Positions 1 to 8,193 of a stretch of 64,000 nt of DNA are shown in pieces. The notes beneath the pieces are model-generated. The model did no database searches, was not told the origin of the DNA, and was given only the letters and a program-made list of their open reading frames with translations. Location: positions 868,001-932,000 of the forward strand of contig CP073763.1 of the NCBI GenBank assembly GCA_018399075.1, read 5' to 3'. The stretch's first letter is position 1. Every line of letters starts with the position of its first letter. This DNA is from Simkaniaceae bacterium. Its GTDB lineage: Bacteria; Chlamydiota; Chlamydiia; Chlamydiales; Simkaniaceae. The translations under genes and the position numbers were made by a program.

Positions 1-216
1 GACTACATTAAGAGACGCGATAAAATTAAGTTGTAATAGACTTAGTTTATAATGCGTGGTCTATTTTAATTCTCTCATTATAGATATAAATTGTCAATAA
101 TTATTTAATTTAATTATTTCTTAAATAGCTCATAATAAGCATTTAATGACTTTTGAAATAAAGAAATAATTTGAATCAGAGGCGATTCTCGCCAATATTT
201 TAGGAAACTGGTATGC
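1..216. other. AT-rich leader upstream of aas
   Basis: No gene is recognised here. A perfect TATAAT hexamer lies at 49-54 without a clear -35 partner at 17 bp. A short hairpin (GGCGA, loop TTC, TCGCC) lies at 181-193, followed by AATATTTT, and may be a weak terminator or leader structure just before aas. The rest is A/T runs. Confidence 0.3.
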
Positions 217-2949
217 TTGAAAAATTCATCGAATAGTGAGAACACAGGTATGCGCAAGGGACTAATTTGGATCGGATCATGGCTTATTATTAAGCTCCTT
301 TCTCTTCGCTATTCTTTCGCTATTAAGGGGTTGGATCGCCTTGACTTAAAGCGAAAAGGGGGGGTCCTCTTTCTTCCCAATCACCCTGCGGAGATAGAAC
401 CGCTCACAATCTATAACTTACTAGCGCGTAAGTTCAAGCCAAGACCTCTTGTGATTGAACATTTTTTCTATTTAAGAGGGGCGCGGTTTTTTATGGACCT
501 GATAAGAGCGCTTCCTATCCCTAACTTTGAACTTTCAGCAAACTCATGGAAGATTCGGCAAATCGGAAAAGCTTTGAAGAAAGTTTCCGAAGAGATTCAA
601 AAAGGGGAGAATTTCTTGATTTATCCTTCTGGTCATTTGAAGAGGGAAGGACATGAGAATATTGGGGGAAATTCCTTTATCCATTCGATCCTAGAAAATT
701 GTCCTGATGTCCAGGTCGTTTTAGTCCGGACCGATGGACTTTGGGGAAGTTCTTTTTCATGCGCATTTACAGGTGACTCACCAGACTTTTGGAAGAAGAT
801 TTCTTGTGGGATGAAAAAGGCTCTTAAAAATGGAATCTTCTTTATGCCTCGCCGGAAAGTGACGATTGAATTTGAAGCAGATCCAAAAGGTTTTCCATAC
901 AAGGGAACCCGTTTACAGCTGAATCAGTTCTTAGAAGAGTGGTACAATAGGTATTTGAATGAGGAAGGAAAGATTGTCACTTCAGAGCCTCTCAGATTGG
1001 TTTCATATAGCCGGTTTTCAAAAGATCTTCCCCTCATAACAAGGGAAGAGAAGAAAACAAAAGCAAAGAAGGAGATCAATATTCCTGATCATATTCGGGA
1101 AGATGTTTATCGGGAGCTTCAAAAGCTATCAGGTGTCAAAGAGATCAAAGAAGAGATGGATCTTTCAAGAGATTTGGGACTCGACTCTCTCGATCTTGCG
1201 AGCGTCCATGCCTTTTTAGATCAACGTTATGATGTGGAAGCAGCACGCCCCGCAGAACTCAAAACAGTCCATGATCTTTTTGTTTTAGTGGTTGAAGGAA
1301 GTGTTTCTAAAGCAAAAATTGATACAAAGAACCTTAAAGAGTATGAATGGCCAAAGGAAACTTTTCGCCCTAAAGTAAAATATCCAGAAGGAAAAACGAT
1401 TCCTGAATGCTTTTTGGAAACAGCCGATCGAATGGGAAAGGCCATGGCTTCTGGAGATGATCTGACAAAAATCTTGAACTATCAAGAGATGAAAATAGGG
1501 GTTCACGTTTTTGCAAGGAAGTTTCAAAAATTTGAAGGTAGGTATGTGGCTGTCATACTTCCCTCTTCTGTCGGGTGTTATATCATCATCTTAGCTATCT
1601 TAATGGCGGGGAAAATCCCTGTTGTCTTGAACTGGACGGCAGGAGAGCGAAGCTTAAGGTTTGCTGTTGATCTATTAGGGCTTAAACAGATACTCAGTTC
1701 TCGCCGTTTTTTAGAGCGGGTCGATGCTCTAGAACTAGGAGATTTGGAAGAGAAAATTGTTCTTATGGAAGATTTTAGACAAAGAATCTCCCTATGGAAT
1801 AAACTCTCAGGGTATTTTCTTTCTAAAGCGAAAAAAGGGAGTTGGATAAAACGTTTTCATTTAAATCGAATGAATGAAGATGACCCTGCTGTGATTCTAT
1901 TTACGAGTGGAACAGAAAATTATCCCAAAGCAGTTCCTCTTTCTCATAAAAATCTCCTCAGCAGTCATCGAGCCTCTCTTTCCTGTGTTCATATTGACAA
2001 AACCGATATCCTCTATGGAGCGCTCCCTCCTTTTCACTCATTTGGATTTTCATTAACGGGGCTCTTCCCTCTTTTAGCGGGTCTTCGCGTTTTTTATTCT
2101 CCTGATCCAACGGATACCCATACAATGGCCCGCGATTCATTTTATCGAAAAATTACGATCCACTGCTTAGCTCCTAGTTTTTACAAGAATCTTTTTCGGA
2201 TTGCAACGCCGCGCCAACTCAAAAGTGTTCGCCTCTTTGTTACCGGAGCTGAAAAAGCTTCTGACGCTCTTTTTGAGCATGTTAAACGTCTTGGAGGAGA
2301 TAAGGAAATGCTTGAAGGATATGGCATTACGGAGTGCTCTCCCATCGTTACGTTGAATCGTCAAGGAAAACCTCAAAAAGGAGTTGGGCAACCGATTCCT
2401 GGAGTTGAACTTTGTATTATCCACCCTGAGACCCATGAAAAACTGCCCGATGATCAGCAAGGGGAGATTTGTATTCGGGGCCCGAATGTTTTTTCAGGGT
2501 ATCTAGGGAAAGAGGCTCCCAATCCCTTTATTGAAATCGATGGAAAGAGGTGGTATCGGAGTGGCGATATTGGACGTATCGAGAGTGATGGTTCTCTGAT
2601 TTTAGGAGGGAGACTCAAGCGATTTGTGAAAATCGGTGGGGAAATGGTGAGCTTAATGGCTATGGAAGAGGAGCTCAATAAATTCGCAAAAGAAAAAGGG
2701 TTGATTAAGGGGACAGAAGAAGAACCACAACTGGCGATTGGTATCCGAGAAGGGGATAAGCCCAGCCTCATTCTTTTCACAACATTTCCTCTCACTAAAG
2801 AGGAGGCAAATAACGTCTTAAAAGAAGGAGGCTTTGCTCGAATTGTTAAGCTTACCGAAAGTTATCAAATCGATGAAATCCCCATGACAGGAACGGGGAA
2901 AGTGCAACTTCGCCGCTTGAATGAACTCATAAAGGAAAAGAATGCTTAA
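217..2949 (+). CDS. aas: Bifunctional acyltransferase / ACP / acyl-ACP synthetase (Aas-like)
   Basis: This three-domain protein activates free fatty acids and transfers them to lysophospholipid, a scavenging route used by intracellular bacteria. Residues ~30-260 form a PlsC-type acyltransferase with an HX4E version of the catalytic HX4D motif (His56, Glu61) and YPSG at 136-139. Residues ~290-350 form an acyl-carrier domain with the phosphopantetheine motif DSLD near residue 323. Residues ~390-910 form an AMP-binding synthetase with TSGT near 563, GYGITE near 700 and YRSGD near 778. The first in-frame start is TTG at 217; ATG at 250 is an alternative that loses only 11 residues, and neither has a strong ribosome site. 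The stop overlaps cysS by 8 nt, so the two are probably cotranscribed. The integral ACP domain is the unusual part. Confidence 0.9.
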   Translation: MKNSSNSENTGMRKGLIWIGSWLIIKLLSLRYSFAIKGLDRLDLKRKGGVLFLPNHPAEIEPLTIYNLLARKFKPRPLVIEHFFYLRGARFFMDLIRALPIPNFELSANSWKIRQIGKALKKVSEEIQKGENFLIYPSGHLKREGHENIGGNSFIHSILENCPDVQVVLVRTDGLWGSSFSCAFTGDSPDFWKKISCGMKKALKNGIFFMPRRKVTIEFEADPKGFPYKGTRLQLNQFLEEWYNRYLNEEGKIVTSEPLRLVSYSRFSKDLPLITREEKKTKAKKEINIPDHIREDVYRELQKLSGVKEIKEEMDLSRDLGLDSLDLASVHAFLDQRYDVEAARPAELKTVHDLFVLVVEGSVSKAKIDTKNLKEYEWPKETFRPKVKYPEGKTIPECFLETADRMGKAMASGDDLTKILNYQEMKIGVHVFARKFQKFEGRYVAVILPSSVGCYIIILAILMAGKIPVVLNWTAGERSLRFAVDLLGLKQILSSRRFLERVDALELGDLEEKIVLMEDFRQRISLWNKLSGYFLSKAKKGSWIKRFHLNRMNEDDPAVILFTSGTENYPKAVPLSHKNLLSSHRASLSCVHIDKTDILYGALPPFHSFGFSLTGLFPLLAGLRVFYSPDPTDTHTMARDSFYRKITIHCLAPSFYKNLFRIATPRQLKSVRLFVTGAEKASDALFEHVKRLGGDKEMLEGYGITECSPIVTLNRQGKPQKGVGQPIPGVELCIIHPETHEKLPDDQQGEICIRGPNVFSGYLGKEAPNPFIEIDGKRWYRSGDIGRIESDGSLILGGRLKRFVKIGGEMVSLMAMEEELNKFAKEKGLIKGTEEEPQLAIGIREGDKPSLILFTTFPLTKEEANNVLKEGGFARIVKLTESYQIDEIPMTGTGKVQLRRLNELIKEKNA

Positions 2950-4351
2950 TATCTATAATACCGAATCGCGCACCAAAGAACTGATCGAACTTCCAGAAGG
3001 ACAAACATCTCTTAAAATGTATACTTGCGGTCCAACTGTTTATAATTATGCCCATATTGGAAACCTTCGCACCTATGTTTTTGAAGATCTTCTCCGTCGC
3101 ACGATTAAGTACTTTGGATTTCCTCTTATTCAAGCGATGAACCTCACTGATGTTGAAGATAAAACAATCAAGGGAGCCAAGGAAAAAGGTCTCCCTCTTG
3201 CTGAGTATACACAAATCTATAAAGAAGCCTTTTTTGAAGATCTAAAAACCCTCAATATTGAGCCTGTTGAAATTATCTGCTCAGCAACTGATAATATTTC
3301 TGAAATGATTGAAATGGTCAAAAAGCTTCTTGAAAAAGGGATTGCTTATAAGGGGAAAGATGGTGGGATCTATTATAGCATTAAACACTTTCCTTCCTAC
3401 GGACGCCTGTCTCACCTGAAGCTTGATGAGCTACAAGAGGGGGCTTCAGAGCGGGTTTCTGATGATGAATACGATAAAGAATCAGCGTGTGATTTTGTTT
3501 TATGGAAGCCCTATGATGAGAAGCGTGATGGCGCGGTTTTTTGGGAAAGTCCATTTGGTAAAGGGAGGCCGGGTTGGCATATAGAATGCTCTGCCATGGC
3601 TACAACGCTTCTTGGTGAAACGATTGATATCCATGTGGGGGGAGTGGATAACATCTTTCCCCATCATGAAAATGAAATTGCGCAATCAGAAGGGTGCAGT
3701 GGAAAACATTTTGTTCGTCATTGGATTCATGCGCAGCATCTGATTGTCAACGGAAAGAAGATGTCCAAAAGTCTTGGCAATTTCTATACCCTCCGAGACC
3801 TTTTAGAAAAGGGGTATACTGGAGCTGAAATTCGCTATCTCCTCCTTTCAACACATTATCGGACCCAACTGAACTTTACCTTTGAAGGGCTCGATGCTGC
3901 CCGGCAAACCCTCACCCGTTTTTCTGACTTTATCTACCGTCTTCGTACACATGTAGGAGATTCAAGCGAGTCTCTCAATTTGATCATTGATCGATGCCGC
4001 ACCTCATTTAAAGAGGCGCTAGGGGATGACCTGAATATTTCAGTTGCTCTAGCCTCGCTCTTTGATCTTTTAAAACAGATCAATGCTCTGATGGATGACA
4101 ATAAAGTTTCTAAATCTGAGGCAGAAAAAGTTCTCACCTTTCTTAAAGAGCTTAATACGGTTCTTGCTGTTCTCCCTCTTGAACAGGGGAATCTTGATAT
4201 TCCAATAGAAATCCAAGAAGCTTTTGAAAAACGGCAGGCCGCTAGAGCTTCTAAAGATTGGGCTGAAGCCGATAAGCAACGAGATTATATTCATACGCAT
4301 GGTTATCTTATCGAGGATAGTCCCACTGGATCTCGGGTCAAAAAACAGTAA
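2942..4351 (+). CDS. cysS: Cysteinyl-tRNA synthetase
   Basis: This class I aminoacyl-tRNA synthetase charges tRNA-Cys in the cytoplasm. The N-terminus has the zinc-binding CGPTVY motif (Cys29) and the HIGH signature as HIGN (38-41). The second zinc ligand region is WHIECS near residue 217, and KMSKS lies at 273-277. The 469-residue length is normal, and the C-terminal anticodon-binding DALR region is present. The ATG lies within the end of aas (8-nt overlap), which suggests translational coupling. In Chlamydia cysS and lysS are neighbours as I recall; here a three-gene sulfur cassette separates them. Confidence 0.97.
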   Translation: MLNIYNTESRTKELIELPEGQTSLKMYTCGPTVYNYAHIGNLRTYVFEDLLRRTIKYFGFPLIQAMNLTDVEDKTIKGAKEKGLPLAEYTQIYKEAFFEDLKTLNIEPVEIICSATDNISEMIEMVKKLLEKGIAYKGKDGGIYYSIKHFPSYGRLSHLKLDELQEGASERVSDDEYDKESACDFVLWKPYDEKRDGAVFWESPFGKGRPGWHIECSAMATTLLGETIDIHVGGVDNIFPHHENEIAQSEGCSGKHFVRHWIHAQHLIVNGKKMSKSLGNFYTLRDLLEKGYTGAEIRYLLLSTHYRTQLNFTFEGLDAARQTLTRFSDFIYRLRTHVGDSSESLNLIIDRCRTSFKEALGDDLNISVALASLFDLLKQINALMDDNKVSKSEAEKVLTFLKELNTVLAVLPLEQGNLDIPIEIQEAFEKRQAARASKDWAEADKQRDYIHTHGYLIEDSPTGSRVKKQ

Positions 4352-4386
4352 CCGTTATCAACGCAAAATCATTCTTTTTCCTTTTC

Positions 4387-4410
4387 AATATATCGTAATA
4401 TCTCTATATT
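4387..4410. promoter_or_regulatory. Candidate ArsR/BigR-type operator
   Basis: An inverted repeat AATATA - 12 nt - TATATT lies 7 nt before the ArsR start codon, in an AT-rich stretch. Spaced ATAT/TATAT elements resemble binding sites of BigR-type persulfide-sensing repressors. Autorepression of the downstream three-gene cassette is the inference; no binding data can be drawn from sequence. Confidence 0.4.
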
Positions 4411-4417
4411 TAGATTT

Positions 4418-4699
4418 ATGAAAAATATTGATTGGAATGGAGCTGCGGAATGTCTAAGAGTGCTATCACACCCTCATCGCTTGAAGGTGATCGGTCTTCT
4501 TTTGGAAAAAGACTATTCGGTTGGTGAGCTTGCTGAGGCTTGCGATGTGCTTCAAAATGTGATGTCTGAGCATTTGAATTTGATGAAGCATAAAGGCTTT
4601 ATTCGCCCCAGTAAAGAGGGGAGAAAGGTCTACTATACCATCAATGAGCCGATGCTTGCATCAATAATAAAATGTGTTAAATCCCGTTTTACTGAGTAA
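4418..4699 (+). CDS. ArsR-family repressor, probable persulfide sensor (BigR/SqrR-like)
   Basis: This is a 93-residue winged-helix regulator. The ArsR core is visible: LRVLSHPHRLKVIGLL (13-28), the recognition helix around VMSEHLNLMK (48-57) and the wing KEGRKVYY (66-73). It lacks a classic CxC metal site but carries Cys42 at the start of the recognition region and Cys86 in the last helix. BigR, SqrR and YgaV use a cysteine pair in equivalent places to sense sulfane sulfur. It precedes two YeeE/YedE sulfur-transporter genes, so it probably represses them when sulfide or persulfide is low. The cassette sits between cysS and lysS. Metal sensing remains possible. Confidence 0.85.
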   Translation: MKNIDWNGAAECLRVLSHPHRLKVIGLLLEKDYSVGELAEACDVLQNVMSEHLNLMKHKGFIRPSKEGRKVYYTINEPMLASIIKCVKSRFTE

Positions 4700-4712
4700 A
4701 GGAGGAGAGGAA

Positions 4713-5237
4713 ATGATAGGATATTTAAGGAGAGATCGATGGTCTCCCTATGTTGTGGGATTATTCATTGGACTATTGCTCACAGTGATGTTTGCAGGGG
4801 GCTACCAATTAGGAGTTTCAAGTGGTGTAGCTCGCATTGGTGCGTTGATTAAACAATCTTTTTCCGAAGTGGGAAATAAGGACTATTTTGGAAAAGCGCT
4901 TTCTGATCGCATCATTTTTAACTGGAAGATCGTGTTTATCATTGGTCTTTTTTTAGGAGCATTTATCGCTTCAAAGCTTACAAAGGGAGCGCCCCCTAAA
5001 AAAAATACGATTTGGGAAGGAGCTTTTGGAACATCAAAAATTAAACGGTATGTCGCGGCTTTCATTGGAGGGGCATTGATATTATTTGGAGCGCGCCTAG
5101 CTAACGGATGCACTTCAGGACATGCCATCAGTGGGGGAGCTCAACTCTCTATTACAAGCTGGGTCTTTATGCTTGCCCTTTTTGGTGCAGCGATCCCTGT
5201 TTCTTTTGGGCTTTATCGAAAAACACGGAGGCAATAA
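4713..5237 (+). CDS. YeeE/YedE family sulfur transporter, first half
   Basis: This inner-membrane protein has about four to five hydrophobic helices and the family motif NGCTSGHAISG containing the conserved cysteine. YeeE/YedE (TsuA-related) proteins import thiosulfate or related sulfur compounds through cysteine relays. A longer frame reaches back to 4674 inside arsR, but ATG 4713 follows a strong Shine-Dalgarno sequence (AAAGGAGGAGAGG, 4698-4710), so 4713 is chosen (174 residues). The stop overlaps the start of the second half-gene (TAATG). Two half-size proteins commonly replace one full-length YedE in this family. Confidence 0.85.
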   Translation: MIGYLRRDRWSPYVVGLFIGLLLTVMFAGGYQLGVSSGVARIGALIKQSFSEVGNKDYFGKALSDRIIFNWKIVFIIGLFLGAFIASKLTKGAPPKKNTIWEGAFGTSKIKRYVAAFIGGALILFGARLANGCTSGHAISGGAQLSITSWVFMLALFGAAIPVSFGLYRKTRRQ

Positions 5238-5812
5238 TGGAGCTTCATCTATTTTCAAACGCATTTACAACACTCTTTGCTTTAGCAACCGGGATCTTTT
5301 TTGGATTTTTACTCCGTAGGGCAGGTGTTTCAAGGTTTGATACAATTGTTGGGCAACTTCTCTTAAAAGATTTTACTGTGATGAAGGTGATTTTAACAGC
5401 GATTGTAGTGGGGAGTCTAGGGATCTATTCATTAGAGGCCTTAGGGATGATTCCAACGTTTCACCTTTCTGAAACACCCATCCTCTTTAGTCTACTTGGC
5501 GGTGCTATTTTTGGGGTAGGAATGAGTATTGCAGGCTATTGCCCTGGAACGGCGATTGCCTCTTTAGCAGAAGGATCAAAAGATATGATTTTTGGTCTTA
5601 TAGGAATGATTTTTGGTGCCTTTATGTTTAACGAAATGTCTCCTATCATCCTCCCATATATCAATCGGAGAGATTTTACCTTTCACGAGACAATTGGTTC
5701 TTTCTTTGCTGTTCCTCATTGGATAGCGATTGCTGGAGTCGTTGCAATATGGATCATCTTTGCCTTGACTGTAAAAATCTATGAAAGAAAAGGGAAGTTG
5801 ATCTCCGTTTAA
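5237..5812 (+). CDS. YeeE/YedE family sulfur transporter, second half
   Basis: This 191-residue membrane protein is the second half of the split transporter. It has about five hydrophobic segments and the conserved cysteine motif GYCPGTAIASLAEGS. ATG 5237 is chosen over the longer frame starting at 5108 because the latter begins inside the first half-gene and reads poor sequence; ACGGAGGCAA precedes 5237. Translation is probably coupled to the first half through the one-base TAATG overlap. The two halves presumably assemble into one import channel regulated by the ArsR protein. Confidence 0.85.
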   Translation: MELHLFSNAFTTLFALATGIFFGFLLRRAGVSRFDTIVGQLLLKDFTVMKVILTAIVVGSLGIYSLEALGMIPTFHLSETPILFSLLGGAIFGVGMSIAGYCPGTAIASLAEGSKDMIFGLIGMIFGAFMFNEMSPIILPYINRRDFTFHETIGSFFAVPHWIAIAGVVAIWIIFALTVKIYERKGKLISV

Positions 5813-5813
5813 T

Positions 5814-7397
5814 TTACTCTTCGGGTCTCATCATGGGGAAGTAAACAACATCCCTAATTGAAAAGGCATCGGTGAAGAGCATTGTGAGGCGATCGATTCC
5901 AATTCCCAGGCCTCCTGTTGGAGGCATTCCTTGGCAGATCGCTTCGATAAACTCTTCGTCCATAGGGTTGGCTTCCACGTCGCCCCCTTCACGGAGTTTG
6001 TTTTGTTCTTCAAGAAGTTGCCGTTGAAGCTGCGGATCATTCAATTCCGAGTAGGCATTGCAAAACTCATAGCCAAGGATAAAGGTCTCAAAGCGTTCCA
6101 CAAATTTTTCTTCGCGCAATTTAGGATCGCGATGAAGTTTGCAGAGGGGAGTGGTTTCGATCGGGTGATCGATGATGTGATGAGGCTGGATTAGATGATG
6201 TTCTGCAAACTCTTCAAAGAGATAAGCGATAAGTTTTCCACGGGGAGCATTTTTTAATTTTGCGTCTTCGATCTTTCCTTTTAGCTTAGCTTGCATGTCA
6301 CCGTCGGAGAGTTTATCAGGATCCATTTTTCCGTAGGTTTGAATCGCTTCTTTCATTGAAAGACGTTTCCATGGTGTTTTAAGATCAATAAGGTGCTCGT
6401 TTCCTTGTTTATCTTTGCGCATGCCGATTTCAGTGGTTCCATAGAGCTCTTTAGCAAGATAGGCAAAGAGATTTTCAGTGAAGGTCATCACGTCGTTATA
6501 ATCCCAAAAAGCAGCATACGATTCGAGCATGGTGAACTCAGGGTTATGGGTCCGGTCAAGTCCTTCATTCCGGTAAACCTTTCCGATTTCGAAAACGCGA
6601 GAAAGACCTCCGACGATCAATTTTTTAAGGGAGATCTCGATCGCAATGCGAAGGTACATCGTTTGATGGAGTGCATTGAGTTCTGAGATAAAAGGGCGAG
6701 CTTCAGCACCACCATAGATATTCTGTAGAACAGGGGTCTCCACTTCCATGAAATCAGCGTCTTCGAAATAACGACGGATTTTAGAAACAAGGAAACTTCG
6801 CGTTTTGAGTCGCTCAACCGCTTCAGGATTAGTAATCAAATCAAGCCATCTTTTACGGTAACGCGTCCCTTTATCGGTCAATCCACTATGTTTATCCGGA
6901 AGGGGAAGGAGGGTTTTACATAGAAGAGTAACCTCCTTAGCAAAGATTGTAAGCTCGCCTTTTTGAGTGAGGAATAGATGCCCTTCAACGCCGATGATAT
7001 CGCCAAGATCGATCTTCTTTTCTATAAATTTAATCGGACGAACCTCGGAGTCCTCAGGGAGTCCTTTGACTTTAGTTAAATCGCGGTTGAACATGATCTG
7101 AATACGGCCGGTCTCGTCTTGAATATGACCAAAGGCATTTTTTCCCATCGCGCGGAAAAGAACAAGGCGACCTGCAATACGGACAAGATCGGTTTTCCCT
7201 TCTCCAGCTTCCTCACTTCCACCAATCGCTGAACTTTCAAATTTATCATGAAGAGCGCGCATCTGATGGGTGGGTTCATACTTATGGGGATAGGGGTCGA
7301 TCCCCAGCTCTCGAATTTCCTTTAGCTTTGCTGTTCGGTTTTGAAATTCTTCGTAGCTATGATAGTCTGGGGTTGCAATCTCTTTGACTTCTGTCAT
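5814..7397 (-). CDS. lysS: Lysyl-tRNA synthetase, class II
   Basis: This enzyme charges tRNA-Lys. It has an N-terminal OB-fold anticodon-binding domain (GRLVLFRAMGKNAFGHI region), class II motif 2 (FEIGKVYRNEG...HNPEFTMLE) and motif 3 near the C-terminus (GGLGIGIDRLTMLF, about 495-508). A TTG-started frame begins at 7409, but TTGGAG there is better read as the Shine-Dalgarno sequence for ATG 7397, giving 527 residues. The gene converges on the YeeE pair with one base between the stops, so no dedicated terminator is visible. Confidence 0.96.
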   Translation of the reverse strand: MTEVKEIATPDYHSYEEFQNRTAKLKEIRELGIDPYPHKYEPTHQMRALHDKFESSAIGGSEEAGEGKTDLVRIAGRLVLFRAMGKNAFGHIQDETGRIQIMFNRDLTKVKGLPEDSEVRPIKFIEKKIDLGDIIGVEGHLFLTQKGELTIFAKEVTLLCKTLLPLPDKHSGLTDKGTRYRKRWLDLITNPEAVERLKTRSFLVSKIRRYFEDADFMEVETPVLQNIYGGAEARPFISELNALHQTMYLRIAIEISLKKLIVGGLSRVFEIGKVYRNEGLDRTHNPEFTMLESYAAFWDYNDVMTFTENLFAYLAKELYGTTEIGMRKDKQGNEHLIDLKTPWKRLSMKEAIQTYGKMDPDKLSDGDMQAKLKGKIEDAKLKNAPRGKLIAYLFEEFAEHHLIQPHHIIDHPIETTPLCKLHRDPKLREEKFVERFETFILGYEFCNAYSELNDPQLQRQLLEEQNKLREGGDVEANPMDEEFIEAICQGMPPTGGLGIGIDRLTMLFTDAFSIRDVVYFPMMRPEE

Positions 7398-7686
7398 GGG
7401 GTTCTCCAATGGTTAATCCTCTATCATAGCGGATGCCCCCAATTTTTGGCTAAAGTGCAAAAAAGAAATTTTTTCTTTTATGAGTGAAAGAGGTTAAATA
7501 TGTCTGCAAATATGAGGGTTTTATAACATACTTATTATAAATAGTTTAAAAAAAATAGTTTAATAATAATTCTTTGAAGATCTATAATTTATGGAATAGT
7601 TTAGGAAAAGTATACAAAAAGCAAATTCAATACCTAAAAATTCCCTATATGAAGAAAATTAACAATTTAAAAAGAGAGATAAGAAT
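7398..7686. promoter_or_regulatory. Divergent intergenic region with a sigma-66-like promoter
   Basis: This 289-bp AT-rich region separates lysS from the orphan gene at 7687. A candidate promoter for the latter has TTAATA at 7560-7565 and a perfect TATAAT at 7583-7588 with a 17-bp spacer. The motif ATAGTTTAA occurs twice just upstream (around 7551 and 7556-7564). Nothing coding is seen. Confidence 0.45.
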
Positions 7687-8136
7687 ATGACTTCGATTGA
7701 AAGCACGCAAGATCTAGGAGTGGTAGCTTCAACCTTTCAAGGTGATGAGACCGACTTGCCAAAAGATATTCAGAAAGATCTACAGGATCTAGAGACTGTT
7801 CTAACACAGCTCAAAGAAAATCCTGCTCTTGCTCATGATAAAAGTTTTCAAGAGAAAATGCTAGATTATCTGAACAGATATGTAGAAGGCTATACTCTTG
7901 ATGCCTTTCAGGGTACCTTAACTCCTGCTCAACAAAAAGAGTTAAGTGATCTCAACGAGGACCTAAGTGTAAAAGGTCTTATTAAGGCCTACTATAATGG
8001 AACCATTAGTAATCCAAATTCTCCTTCAACCATTCAGGCAGTGATGGAGAATTTATTAAAGTCTGGTGATGGTGTAGATTGGATTAAAATAATCAACGAT
8101 GCAATCGACAAGGTCTTAGGAAAAACCTCTAAATAG
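7687..8136 (+). CDS. Hypothetical acidic helical protein
   Basis: I do not recognise this 149-residue protein. It is acidic, rich in Asp, Glu, Leu and Gln, predicted mostly helical, with no signal peptide, membrane segment or cysteine. It stands alone with its own promoter candidate and a strong terminator, between the core genes lysS and priA. A small, soluble, monocistronic, lineage-specific protein in a chlamydia could be a type III secretion substrate or chaperone-like protein, but nothing in the sequence proves this. The ribosome site is weak (AGAGAGAT, 10 nt before ATG). Confidence 0.7.
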   Translation: MTSIESTQDLGVVASTFQGDETDLPKDIQKDLQDLETVLTQLKENPALAHDKSFQEKMLDYLNRYVEGYTLDAFQGTLTPAQQKELSDLNEDLSVKGLIKAYYNGTISNPNSPSTIQAVMENLLKSGDGVDWIKIINDAIDKVLGKTSK

Positions 8137-8152
8137 AAGATCAATATTCCAT

Positions 8153-8185
8153 GTGGCCGCTTTTCTTGCGGCCACTAATCTTTTT
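8153..8185 (+). terminator. Intrinsic terminator
   Basis: A perfect 8-bp stem (GTGGCCGC / GCGGCCAC) with a 7-nt loop is followed by TAATCTTTTT. It ends the monocistronic gene at 7687-8136 and separates it from convergent priA. Confidence 0.85.
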
Positions 8186-8193
8186 GCTAAGAG

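Noticed and set aside
1-216. Riboswitch or T-box upstream of aas
   Set aside because: Only a 5-bp hairpin is seen; no T-box or other known leader motif can be drawn.
4674-5812. Possible frameshift splitting one YeeE/YedE gene in two
   Set aside because: Each half has its own good ribosome site and conserved cysteine motif, and a coupled TAATG junction; half-size pairs are normal in this family.
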